DNA of 64,000 bases from a virus. Under the pieces are notes generated by a model. It did not search any database. It saw only the letters and a program-made list of their open reading frames with translations, and was not told the origin of the DNA. Position 1 is the stretch's first letter. Each line of letters begins with the position of its first letter. This document shows positions 46,438 through 55,300 of the stretch, piece by piece. Location of the stretch: the IMG/VR virus record IMGVR_UViG_3300025085_000002, positions 108,977 through 172,976 of that record. One strand, written 5' to 3'. Both the position numbers and the translations under genes were made by a program.

Positions 46438-46578
46438 ATGTCGTGTGGGTGTAATAAAAATAAATTAAACGAAGACCTCGAAGTACAAGACCTCGAAGAT
46501 ATCAGACTATTGATACGTAGAGAACTTGCAAGAGTGTTCTTTGATTTATATCGTAAGAAAAAGGTGTGGGAAAACTAA
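46438..46578 (+). CDS. Very small protein, 46 aa
   Basis: A short gene starting 1 base after the previous stop and ending 1 base before the protease ATG: it begins MSCGCNKNKLNEDLEVQDLE and ends KKKVWEN. The CGC motif and the exact fit between its neighbours support it as real. T4 also has small genes here (67, 68). Function unknown. Confidence 0.6.
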   Translation: MSCGCNKNKLNEDLEVQDLEDIRLLIRRELARVFFDLYRKKKVWEN

Positions 46579-46579
46579 G

Positions 46580-47218
46580 ATGAAACAACTACTTGTAGAT
46601 ACAATGATATTTGAAGTAACACCTACTATGTTACAAGAAGCAAAGGACCAGACTGGTCGTTTCTTAGTAAATGGTGTGTTACAACGTGCTGATGCTAAAA
46701 ACCAAAATGGTAGAGTGTATCCACGTAACATCTTAGAACGTGAAGTAAAGAAATACCAAGGACGTGAAATCAAAGAGAATCGTGCTTATGGTGAATTGGA
46801 CCATCCTGAAAGTGGTGTAGTCGAATTAAAGAACACATCACACATTATCCGTGAAGTATCATGGAATGGTGATGATGTTGTTGGAACAGTTGAAATACTA
46901 AATACACCAGCTGGAAAGATTTTACAAGAATTAGTAAAAGCTGGGTGTACTGTTGGTATCTCGTCAAGAGGTATGGGTTCCGTAAAACAAATTGGTGAAG
47001 ACACCGTCGCAGTAGAACAAGACTTTGATTTGATATGTTGGGACTTTGTTTCTAACCCATCAACTCATGGAGCATTTCTCTCACCAACAAACGAGGGTAC
47101 GATAAACGAATCGGTTACTGTTAAAAAGAATACTTATAAATACAATAAAGCTAACAATATGATGAGAGACATCATGTGTGAGGTTGGTGGATATTGTGAA
47201 TGTGATTTTGGAGTATAA
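46580..47218 (+). CDS. 21: Prohead maturation protease (gp21)
   Basis: The serine protease that processes scaffold, capsid and internal proteins inside the prohead. In 212 residues: GELDHPESG with His75, and CTVGISSRGMGSV with Ser128/Ser129, the conserved His and Ser of the gp21 family; WDFVSNPSTHGAFLSP follows. ATG 46580 is used; a longer reading from 46526 overlaps the small gene before it. LQE|A at residues 18-21 is a likely self-cleavage site. The next ATG overlaps its stop. Confidence 0.93.
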   Translation: MKQLLVDTMIFEVTPTMLQEAKDQTGRFLVNGVLQRADAKNQNGRVYPRNILEREVKKYQGREIKENRAYGELDHPESGVVELKNTSHIIREVSWNGDDVVGTVEILNTPAGKILQELVKAGCTVGISSRGMGSVKQIGEDTVAVEQDFDLICWDFVSNPSTHGAFLSPTNEGTINESVTVKKNTYKYNKANNMMRDIMCEVGGYCECDFGV

Positions 47219-48195
47219 TGAAAAATTTAAAAGAACTACTAAACGAATCTACATACAAACGTATGAAGATAAACGATGAAGAAACCCAAAAGGGAATGAC
47301 TAACGAAGAAAAGCGTGAATTCCTTAAAGCTGTTTCTGAATACAAGAAATTCGGTGAGTCAATCTATCGTTCAGGTAATTTGGGAGAAGTATACGAATCT
47401 ATTAAAGGTATCGTAGAGACTGCACACAAGGTAACTCTTGAGGAAACTGGAGATTGGTTTGACAAGGTAACTGTTGGTAGACACATGAAGTCTATGAATG
47501 AGTCATTCAAAGTATTTACTAATACAATCAAAGAAGTAAATACCCTACAACAAAGACTTGAGTCTTGTTACGATGAGATGGGTGAAGTTCTTGGTAAGTA
47601 TTACGAAATCAAAGAAGGTAACGAATTCGGCGCTGCAAGAGCGAAAGCAATTGCTAATGGTGATGATGAGTTCGAAGTAGATGGTAAAGAATTTCCAGTA
47701 AAAGACGTTGATAAGGACGACAAGGAAAACGCTAAAGAATTCGCTAAAGAATCTGTAAATGAAGAATCGTCAATGAAGCTAACTGATATACTAAGTGAAA
47801 ACAAATACTCAATCATAGACCCAAAGGGAAACCAAAAGGGTATTGGTACCAAAGACCAAGCAAATAAACTACAAAAGAAATTAGGTGGTTCTAAAAAAGG
47901 ATACTTTGTAGTTGCTGCTAAATCGGCATTGAAAGCCAGAAGAGCAATGGAAAAGTATCAGTTTGATTTTAAAAACCCTAAACTTCAAGATAAGATGTCT
48001 GACCTTTACTTTGAATCAGTAACCGAAGATATTATTGGAGAAGGTGCTTCTAGCGAAGAAAAAAGAATTGTGATGTTGGCAGTTCGTAAAATATCAAAAT
48101 ATCGTCAAGTACCAATTAATATATCAGTTGTAGATGTATTAAGAGCTGCAGAAGAACTTGAAAGAGATATCAAAAAAGGTAAGGTTAAGAAATAA
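47218..48195 (+). CDS. Modular head protein with prohead-type tag
   Basis: A 325-residue protein beginning MKNLKELLNES, like the leaders of the 37-40 kb proteins. A helical first part is followed by the linker ESVNEESSMKLTDILSENKYS with VNE at 180-182, then a module (residues about 190-270) related to one in the protein at 39679 (GYFVVAAKSALKARRAMEKY), then VTEDIIGE|G at 275 and a small C-terminal helical module. It lies between protease and scaffold genes. I infer a prohead-protease substrate. Confidence 0.68.
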   Translation: MKNLKELLNESTYKRMKINDEETQKGMTNEEKREFLKAVSEYKKFGESIYRSGNLGEVYESIKGIVETAHKVTLEETGDWFDKVTVGRHMKSMNESFKVFTNTIKEVNTLQQRLESCYDEMGEVLGKYYEIKEGNEFGAARAKAIANGDDEFEVDGKEFPVKDVDKDDKENAKEFAKESVNEESSMKLTDILSENKYSIIDPKGNQKGIGTKDQANKLQKKLGGSKKGYFVVAAKSALKARRAMEKYQFDFKNPKLQDKMSDLYFESVTEDIIGEGASSEEKRIVMLAVRKISKYRQVPINISVVDVLRAAEELERDIKKGKVKK

Positions 48196-48353
48196 TGAAT
48201 CGTGATTTAGAACGACTTCAAGAAATAAGTGTTGATTTTTCATCATTTATCAAAAAGAACCTTAAAAAGATTAAGAGGTTACCAGCCGATAAACAAAAAG
48301 AATTTGGAAATCTTATATCTGATTTTAAAGATGGTTTAGATAAAATGTCTTAA
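48195..48353 (+). CDS. Small lysine-rich protein, 52 aa
   Basis: Its ATG overlaps the previous TAA by one base. The sequence begins MNRDLERLQEISVDF and continues with the lysine-rich segment FIKKNLKKIKRLPADKQ; it is helical and basic. It ends just before a TATTTATA box and a terminator. Unrecognised; probably a small head-region protein. Confidence 0.6.
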   Translation: MNRDLERLQEISVDFSSFIKKNLKKIKRLPADKQKEFGNLISDFKDGLDKMS

Positions 48354-48369
48354 TTAACTTTACAAACAC

Positions 48370-48377
48370 TATTTATA
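48370..48377 (+). promoter_or_regulatory. TATTTATA box directly ahead of a terminator
   Basis: CTATTTATAGACACC; the terminator stem begins two bases after the box. Either a transcript would begin inside or just before the hairpin, or the box is fortuitous. Confidence 0.35.
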
Positions 48378-48378
48378 G

Positions 48379-48409
48379 ACACCTATCGTTAGTTCGATGG
48401 GTGTTTTTT
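48379..48409 (+). terminator. Rho-independent terminator before the bS21 gene
   Basis: ACACC-T-ATCG (48379-48388) pairs with CGAT-G-GGTGT (48395-48404), a 10-bp stem with one U-G pair and a 6-base loop, followed by TTTTTT. It separates the protease operon from the bS21 gene. Confidence 0.75.
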
Positions 48410-48427
48410 GTTTATTAAATAAAATAT

Positions 48428-48685
48428 ATGTCATACAAACGAGAAAAAAAAGTAAGAAAAGAACGTGAGGAGTTATTCCTATATGGTCATGCTAATGGTG
48501 TAAGGGTTATTAATAATAACATTGAAGCAGCACTTAGAAAGTGGAAACGTATTATGAAAGATAATGGTGTAATTGACCTTATCAAGCAAAATAGGGAATA
48601 CACTAAACCGACTACACGTAAACGTAAACAAATGAATGATGCTAGACGAGCTGATTGGGTCCGTAGACAACAAGAAGCAAGATAA
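48428..48685 (+). CDS. rpsU: Phage ribosomal protein bS21
   Basis: An 85-residue homologue of small-subunit protein bS21. After a 24-residue basic extension, residues 25-65 follow the family pattern: VRVINNNIEAALRKWKRIMKDNGVI in two overlapping parts, then REYTKPTTRKRK, equivalent to the cellular E-x-x-x-KP-(T/S) motif. bS21 sits by the anti-SD of 16S rRNA; in Bacteroidota it helps to mask the anti-SD. Phage-encoded bS21 is known in marine phages. The gene lacks an SD and stands just before the scaffold gene, which has a perfect one. Altered start-site choice is a reasonable inference. Confidence 0.8.
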   Translation: MSYKREKKVRKEREELFLYGHANGVRVINNNIEAALRKWKRIMKDNGVIDLIKQNREYTKPTTRKRKQMNDARRADWVRRQQEAR

Positions 48686-48720
48686 TAGTAAACACTTTAT
48701 CGTTTATTGTAAAATTTACA

Positions 48721-48728
48721 TACTTATT
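48721..48728 (+). promoter_or_regulatory. Putative late promoter box TACTTATT
   Basis: ACATACTTATTGTAAATTA, a near match to the extended late consensus (last base T for A), 108 bases before the scaffold ATG. The long leader contains two hairpins. Confidence 0.5.
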
Positions 48729-48738
48729 GTAAATTAAT

Positions 48739-48805
48739 ATCACTCCAATCTAATGAGTGATTCATATTATATTATTATATTCTATTAAGATTTAAAATAA
48801 TCTTA
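48739..48805 (+). other. Two hairpins in the scaffold-gene leader
   Basis: ATCACTC (48739-48745) pairs with GAGTGAT (48755-48761), and TAAGATT (48786-48792) pairs with AATCTTA (48799-48805). Each is a perfect 7-bp stem with a 9- or 6-base loop. They may protect the 5' end of the abundant scaffold-capsid message. Confidence 0.4.
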
Positions 48806-48829
48806 TTATCCAAAAGTTTAATTTAGGAG

Positions 48830-48836
48830 GTAACAA
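48830..48836 (+). promoter_or_regulatory. Strong Shine-Dalgarno of the scaffold gene
   Basis: TTTAGGAGGTAACAAATG: a full AGGAGGT complement to the 16S 3' end with proper spacing. It is unusual in a Bacteroidota host, where SD use is rare, and fits the idea that late messages rely on SD pairing. Confidence 0.75.
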
Positions 48837-49898
48837 ATGAAATCAGATTTGTTAAAAGAAGCAATCGCCGATGCTAAAGCCGTAAAAGAAACTGCATTAG
48901 CAAACGCAAAAATGGCTCTCGAAGAGGCATTTACTCCAAAACTCCAATCTATGCTTTCTCATAAACTAGCTGAAGAGTTAGATGAAGAAGAAATCGAAGA
49001 AGACGAAATGGAAGAAATGATGAAATCCGAAACGGATGACGAAGTTTCTGAAATGGAAGATGAAATGAAATCTGAAGAGGAAGAAATGGAAGAAGAGTTA
49101 GAATCAGATGAAGAAGAAGAGGTAGCTGATATCGCTTCTGACGAAATCGATTCTCACGAAGAGGAAATGCATTCTGAAGAAGAAGCTGACGAAGAAGCTG
49201 ACGAAGAAGCTGAAGACGAAGCTCAAGTAGAAGATGAAGTAGAAGAGATGATGGATGAAGAGGAAGAAGATGAACTCGACCTTGAATCAGTAATCGCTGA
49301 ACTTGAAGCTGCTATGGAAGGTGAAGATTTAGACGAAGAAGAAGTTGAAGAAACTGAAGAAGTTGAAGAAACTGAAAAAGTTGAAGAAGTAATGGAATCA
49401 GAAGAAGAAGTTGAAGAGTCGGAAGAACTTGACGAAGAACTTTCTTTGGAAGAAATCATTTCTACTTTGAAAGAAATGTCTGAAGAAGAAGAAGTTGAAG
49501 AAACTTACGAATCGGAAGAAGTTGAAGAAGTAGAAGAATCAACGGAATTGGAAGAAGCATACGCTACTATCGAGTCGTTGAGAGGTACTATCAATGAGGT
49601 AAACTTATTGAATGCTAAACTTCTTTACACTAACAAGTTGTTCAGAACATTCGACTTGAACGAAGGTCAGAAGATGAAAGTCATCGAAAACTTCGATAGA
49701 GCTGAATCTTTGAGAGAAGTAAAATTGGTATTCGCTACATTGGGTGAAAACTTGAATGTTGCAAGAAAACCAAAAACAGTTGTAAAAGAATCACTAGCGT
49801 CTAAGCCTATGGCATCGACTGCACCTAAGAAAGAAATCATTTCTGAAGGTAATGCTGTTGCTGATAGATTTAAGAAGCTTGCTGGTTTAATTAAATAA
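48837..49898 (+). CDS. 22: Prohead scaffold/core protein (gp22)
   Basis: A 353-residue scaffold around which the capsid assembles, later degraded by the gp21 protease. The N terminus (KEAIADAKAVKETALANAKMALEEAF, in parts, then TPKLQSMLSHKLAEEL) is the gp22 signature of marine T4-like phages. Residues about 45-240 are extraordinarily acidic, mainly Glu runs, and the C-terminal 110 residues form a helical domain (AYATIESLRGTINEVNLLNAKLLYTNKLF, in parts). The gene immediately precedes gp23. Confidence 0.9.
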   Translation: MKSDLLKEAIADAKAVKETALANAKMALEEAFTPKLQSMLSHKLAEELDEEEIEEDEMEEMMKSETDDEVSEMEDEMKSEEEEMEEELESDEEEEVADIASDEIDSHEEEMHSEEEADEEADEEAEDEAQVEDEVEEMMDEEEEDELDLESVIAELEAAMEGEDLDEEEVEETEEVEETEKVEEVMESEEEVEESEELDEELSLEEIISTLKEMSEEEEVEETYESEEVEEVEESTELEEAYATIESLRGTINEVNLLNAKLLYTNKLFRTFDLNEGQKMKVIENFDRAESLREVKLVFATLGENLNVARKPKTVVKESLASKPMASTAPKKEIISEGNAVADRFKKLAGLIK

Positions 49899-49928
49899 TT
49901 AAAAAACTAAAAGAAAAGGATTAATAAG

Positions 49929-51527
49929 ATGAACACAAATTCTCTATTAAACGAATCTGCTGGTTTCAACAAAAAAATGAGCGAAGAGGCTAAAGGCCTT
50001 GTAGCCAAGTGGGAAAAAACTGGTCTTTTGGAAGGCGTTGACGCTGACTTCGAAAGAGCAAGTATTGCTACATTGTTGGAAAACCAAGCAAAGCAATTAG
50101 TATCTGAAGCATCAAGCACAGGTACTGCTGCAAACTCTGAAGAGTGGGCCGGTGTCGCTCTTCCATTAGTAAGACGTATCTTCAGCGAAATCGCTGCAAA
50201 AGAATTCGTCTCAGTACAACCAATGAACCTACCTTCAGGTCTTGTATTCTATCTTGACTTCAAGTATGGTACTCCTCAGCCGGGTTTCGAAACTGGTGCT
50301 GGTAAGAATTCACAAACTGATTCAGTATTCGGTGTTACCGAAGTTGCTGGTGACGTTTCTGAAGGTCTTTATGGTGCAGGTCGTTTCGGATACTCTATCA
50401 ATGAAGATGAGTCTGCTGCACAAGAGTTGGAAGCTGCTGTTGGAACAAACGATTACGCTACTGCATCGTTGGCAATGTCTGACATCAACTACGATTCAGC
50501 ATTCTCTCAATCAGTATGGGCTGTTCACGATACTGACCTCGTAACTGTTGCTATTCAAACTGCGTCTATCGCAAACTTCGATAGTGAAGGTGTACGTGCA
50601 TTCTCACTCGAAGGTGTTGACGAGTACTACGCTGAGTACACTCGTTTAGCTGGTGAAAACATCGTATTCGTTGCTCGTGATACTGCATTTGGTAATGTAA
50701 CTGTTAAATATCAGAAACAACCAACTGACATCACTCGTGGTGACTTCGAAGACAAAACTGGTGCTGACATAGGTATTCCAGAATTGAACGTAGAGCTACG
50801 CTCTGTACCAATCGTTGCTAAGACTCGTAAGTTGAAAGCACAATGGACGCCGGAATTCGCTCAAGATTTGAACGCATACCACTCAATCGATGCTGAAGCT
50901 GAATTGACTTCAATGTTGTCTGAATACGTATCTCAAGAAATCGACCTCGAAATCTTAGATATGTTGATGGAAAACGCATTGACTGAAGGTCACTGGTCTG
51001 CTAAAGTAGGTTCTTCATGGAATGGTTCAGCATTTACTGCACCTGCAGCAAATGACGTACAACGTTACACTCAACAACAATGGTTCCAAACTCTTGGTAC
51101 TGTTCTTCAGAGAGTATCTAACCAAATTCATGCTAAGACCATGAGAGGTGGAGCTAACTTTATGGTAGTTTCTCCTGACGTTGCAACTATCTTGGAATCA
51201 ATCCCAGGATTTGCTGCTAATGGTACTGGTGCTGATATGCAATTCGCAATGGGTGTATCTCAAGTAGGTTCATTCGCGAATCGTTACCAAGTATACAAAA
51301 ACCCATATTTGACATCTAATGTCGTATTGATGGGCTTCAAGGGTGCTCAATTCTTGGAAACTGGCGCAGTTTACGCTCCATACATTCCATTAATCATGAC
51401 TCCGTTGGTATATGACCCAACAAACTTCACTCCAAGAAAAGGTGTAATGACACGTTACGCTAAGCAAATGGTAAGAGGTGAGTTCTACGGTAAGGTATAC
51501 GTTAATGGTTTAGAAACACTCGCATAG
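49929..51527 (+). CDS. 23: Major capsid protein (gp23)
   Basis: The 532-residue HK97-fold shell protein. Recognised by T4-type stretches ALPLVRRIFSEIAAKEFVSVQPMN, LFYLDFKYG-type strand (here LVFYLDFKYGTP), KARKLKAQWTPEFAQDL-like motif (KTRKLKAQWTPEFAQDLNAY) and NFTPRKGVMTRYAKQMVR near the end. The N-terminal 60 residues form the removable delta region; the likely cut is VSE|A at 60/61, close to the 65-residue propeptide of T4. SD AAAAGGA. A strong terminator follows. Confidence 0.96.
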   Translation: MNTNSLLNESAGFNKKMSEEAKGLVAKWEKTGLLEGVDADFERASIATLLENQAKQLVSEASSTGTAANSEEWAGVALPLVRRIFSEIAAKEFVSVQPMNLPSGLVFYLDFKYGTPQPGFETGAGKNSQTDSVFGVTEVAGDVSEGLYGAGRFGYSINEDESAAQELEAAVGTNDYATASLAMSDINYDSAFSQSVWAVHDTDLVTVAIQTASIANFDSEGVRAFSLEGVDEYYAEYTRLAGENIVFVARDTAFGNVTVKYQKQPTDITRGDFEDKTGADIGIPELNVELRSVPIVAKTRKLKAQWTPEFAQDLNAYHSIDAEAELTSMLSEYVSQEIDLEILDMLMENALTEGHWSAKVGSSWNGSAFTAPAANDVQRYTQQQWFQTLGTVLQRVSNQIHAKTMRGGANFMVVSPDVATILESIPGFAANGTGADMQFAMGVSQVGSFANRYQVYKNPYLTSNVVLMGFKGAQFLETGAVYAPYIPLIMTPLVYDPTNFTPRKGVMTRYAKQMVRGEFYGKVYVNGLETLA

Positions 51528-51555
51528 TAGTACGTTTTTAAATTAAAACCAAATT

Positions 51556-51581
51556 AAGGGGGACTTCGGTCCCCCTTTTTT
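51556..51581 (+). terminator. Strong rho-independent terminator after the capsid gene
   Basis: GGGGGAC-TTCG-GTCCCCC (51558-51575), a 7-bp GC-rich stem capped by a C(UUCG)G tetraloop, extended by A-T pairs and followed by TTTTTT. A textbook terminator for the most highly expressed gene. Confidence 0.93.
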
Positions 51582-51594
51582 ATTGCCCAAGTCA

Positions 51595-51602
51595 TACTTA
51601 TA
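51595..51602 (+). promoter_or_regulatory. Putative late promoter box TACTTATA
   Basis: GTCATACTTATACTAAAG directly after the capsid terminator, 36 bases before the phoH ATG. A TATATTAG at 51616-51623 could be a host-type -7 box but has no TTTG at the right distance. Confidence 0.55.
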
Positions 51603-51638
51603 CTAAAGTAATTGTTATATTAGTAAAGGACATCGAGT

Positions 51639-52301
51639 ATGCCAGAGAATACAGAAAAGAGAGTTCCGAAGGGGAATATAAAATTTTCAATAACGTTATC
51701 AGACGAGCAAAAGTTAACAAAGTCTGAGATTAGAAAACACCCATTTAGTTTTGTTTTAGGAAAGGCTGGTAGTGGTAAAACATTAGTGGCAGTCCAAATA
51801 GCTTTAGATTCGTTCTTTAAACGGGAAGTAAATAAGATAGTAATAACACGACCAACTGTTTCCAATGAGGATAATGGATTTCTACCAGGTTCACTCGAAG
51901 AAAAGATGGAACCTTGGTTAGTACCAATTCGTTCCAATATGAGAAAGGTTTATAACAAACCAGCCATTTTAGAAAAGATGGAAAAGGATGAGAGTATTGA
52001 GTTGGTATCACTATCACACTTTAGAGGTAGAACATTTGACAACGCAATTGTTATAGTAGATGAGTTTCAAAACTTAACCAAACAACAACTTGGTATGGTA
52101 TTAGGTAGATTGGGTAAAAACTCTCGAATGATATTATGTGGAGATGGTCAGCAAATTGATTTAAAATTCAATAACGACTCTGCTATTCATGATGTACCAA
52201 AACTAAAAGAATCTACATTTGTACACACTGTTACCTTGAAAGATAATCATAGACACGAATCGTTAGATGAAGTTTTAAGATTATTATACTCTATTCAATA
52301 G
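51639..52301 (+). CDS. phoH: PhoH-like ATPase
   Basis: A 220-residue P-loop ATPase of the PhoH family, related to the N-terminal domain of superfamily 1 helicases and common in marine phages. Walker A GKAGSGKT at 41-48, Walker B VIVDEFQN around D141-E142, GDGQQID and a final DNHRHES complete the family pattern. Its role is debated: RNA metabolism or phosphate-stress response. It has its own promoter box and an AAGGAC SD, between the capsid and fibre operons. Confidence 0.93.
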   Translation: MPENTEKRVPKGNIKFSITLSDEQKLTKSEIRKHPFSFVLGKAGSGKTLVAVQIALDSFFKREVNKIVITRPTVSNEDNGFLPGSLEEKMEPWLVPIRSNMRKVYNKPAILEKMEKDESIELVSLSHFRGRTFDNAIVIVDEFQNLTKQQLGMVLGRLGKNSRMILCGDGQQIDLKFNNDSAIHDVPKLKESTFVHTVTLKDNHRHESLDEVLRLLYSIQ

Positions 52302-52319
52302 TTCTAATCAATTTGTTAC

Positions 52320-52327
52320 TATTTATA
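52320..52327 (+). promoter_or_regulatory. Putative late promoter box TATTTATA
   Basis: TTACTATTTATATATTGAGG, 33 bases before the ATG of the giant fibre gene, followed by a CGGAGAT SD. Confidence 0.58.
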
Positions 52328-52360
52328 TATTGAGGAAACGGATAATTATCGGAGATTTAT

Positions 52361-55300
52361 ATGTCATTTGACTACACAGGTTCATTTAGTGGTTCATTTT
52401 ATGGAGTTATTTCAGCATCCAGCCAGGTTAGCTATACACAAATAACTAATAAACCTACTACTATTTCAGCATTTCAAAAAAATGCTATAACCGCTAATAA
52501 TAGGTTTAGAGAAGTAACATATCCAAATGATTCGGCATCATTCGATAGCAGAATTAATACATTGGAAAATTTAACCGATGATACTGGTTCTGATTCTCAA
52601 ACTCTTTCGTTTAATCAAGCAAGTAATGAGTTAACAATCACCGAAGGTAATACAGTTGACTTATCCTCACTTTCTGGTGGAGGTGGAGGTGGTGGTTCAT
52701 CCATATGGACCACTGTGGATGGTAAATACAAAGTAAGTGCAAATTTAGATGTAACTGGCTCTATTATCGCAACTTCATTTACAGGTTCGATTGATACATC
52801 AAGTATCACAAACTTTGATACCGAAGTATCTCGTTCTGCTGCTGCAAGTGGGTTTGGTACTGGTGGTGGTACATCTGATTTTACACAACTTACTAATGTT
52901 CCAAGTGGGTTAATTAGTAGTTCAACCCAAATCACATCAGCTGATTTAGACATGGGTGGTAATAAAGTCCTCTTTGGGAATGTTTATTCTCAATTATCTG
53001 ACTTACCAAACGCTGCAAGTTACCATGGTATGTTTGCTCACGTTCACGCAACTGGTAAAGCATATTTTGCTCATGGTGGTAATTGGGTTGAATTAGCAAA
53101 CGCAAGTGGTAATATATCATCATCTACACAAGTAGAAGCAATCATAGACAATGTATACATTTCAGCATCTGCTGCCGCAAGTGGATTCGGTGCAGGTGGT
53201 GGTGAGACTTATGCCGAAGGTTTGGGCATAGACATTGTATCTGAAGTAATATCAATTGATACAGCATCCGCACATTTTAGAATAGCAGTATCTCAATCAG
53301 CAGCCAGCTACGGATTTGGTTCCGGTGGAGGTGGTGGAGGTGGTTCATTCGGTGACCCTCCTGTAATTATATCTCATGGATTTACTATACCTGAATTCAC
53401 AGGCAGTAACGCATTTATTGGTCAACTCATAGCAACAGATGTCACTCCTGGTGATACACAAACTTGGGCAGTTCAAGATTCGTATAGTGATAACTTCTTT
53501 GAGGTATCTACTACTGGTGTAGTTAGAGCTACGGCTTCTTCGAGTAGAGCTATGAATACTGATAATACTCCAGGATCAGGTTCACATCCATTCTTAATTA
53601 AAGTAACCGATGGCCAAAATAATGTAGTTGAAAAAACTATATACATTCGTGTAACCCCAAACTCAGCACCATCTTTTAGAATTGATGGTGTAAGTGGAAA
53701 TACAATTACGGCATTTACCGCATCTTTGGATGAATCATCATCTGCTGAAACTAAAACTCAATATAGAGTCTATGTTACGGATGCTGATAGTGATGCACTA
53801 ACAATTAGAACAGGTAGTTTAGGAACTGACCACTTCTCATTTACAATTGGTACGACTGGAGTATCAAAATATATAGACCTTGTTCAAGTAACAAGTTCTT
53901 TAGATTACGAGAGTTTAACGTCATACTCATTTATAATCACCGCATCAGATGCAAATTATGAATTAGGTTACGATGTCGCAAATATAACACACCTACCATT
54001 CAGAGTAGAGGTAGTTGATAACTTAGGTCCAGGAATACAAAATCAATCGTTATCAGGTTTAAACGAAAACTCATCGGATGGTACTTCTGTTGGTAGTATT
54101 ACTGCTACTGATAATAGTAATCCTGCTAATACAATATTGTATAAGGACTTTACATTGGTATCGGCCCATTCTGGAAGTGACATTTCAAATCCAAATATCA
54201 CTTCATCACTTGGGGGTACTACATTAACCGACCCTACCGCAGACCCATTCCAAATGAATATTGCAGGGGCTGTTACTCGTAAGTCTTCAGTATTCTTAAA
54301 CTCAGATATCGCAAATAGGTATGTGTATAGAGTAAATGTCGGAGATGCTTATAACATAGATTCTGCAAGTGCATTGATTACAATTCCAATCGCAGACGAT
54401 GCTGCTTCAAGTATTGGTGTAAATGGTGGTACTTACTATGTCCACGAAGGTGCATTGACTGGAAAAAATTTAACAACCAATTCAAATGGATACGCTTCAG
54501 GTGATATAACATTTACTTCAGCTGTATCTCAAATGTGGGAAGTTAATAGTGTACCAAGTGGATATGTTAGATTCCAACAAAATAGCGCAACAAGTTATAC
54601 GGGTTCAAGTGTAACTCTTGAAGTGGATACTGCTATTAGTGGTAACTTACACTTCGCAGATAGTGACACTGTGGCTATACAAATCACTGCATCTGAAACT
54701 TCATTTGAAACTACAAAACAATATAGAGACCATACTCTAACGATTACCGATAATAAACCATACGCAATTGTATTTACTGATACATCTGCTAATCTAAACA
54801 CAAATGGTGCTAGACCATCAAATATATTAAGTGTAATTTCATTCACGGAACCTCAATTTGGTATTGGTGATACTATTGACCATAGTCAATTCTCATTTAC
54901 TGACCCAAGTGGTCAATTAACTGCATCACGAAATAGTGATGCTTATGAAGTAAGTGCTTTAACCAATTTGAGTGGGTCTACTACTTACGAGTTTACTGCA
55001 AGTATCGCTGATAGTTATGGTAATATCTCAACATCGGGTTCTTCATTTACAATCGTTGAAGCGGGACTTGGTACTCCTGGTGCAAATGGTGTATTTTATG
55101 TAATCGAATCGGCTGAAACTGGCGATAGTGTTGTTACTAACTCAAATGGTAGAACTGGAACTCAGGCTAAGTTGTCAGTAACATACTCACCACAATATAA
55201 TTCAGCAGCAGTTGCATCATTCACATCATCGAATGCACAACTTAGTGTCGCGAGTAATGGTAATGTGAGTGTTGGGACTAACATTAGTGGTAGTGGTGAT

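Noticed and set aside
49223-49459. Minus-strand frame encoding almost only serine
   Set aside because: It is the reverse reading of the Glu-rich (GAA/GAG) scaffold gene and only reflects codon composition.
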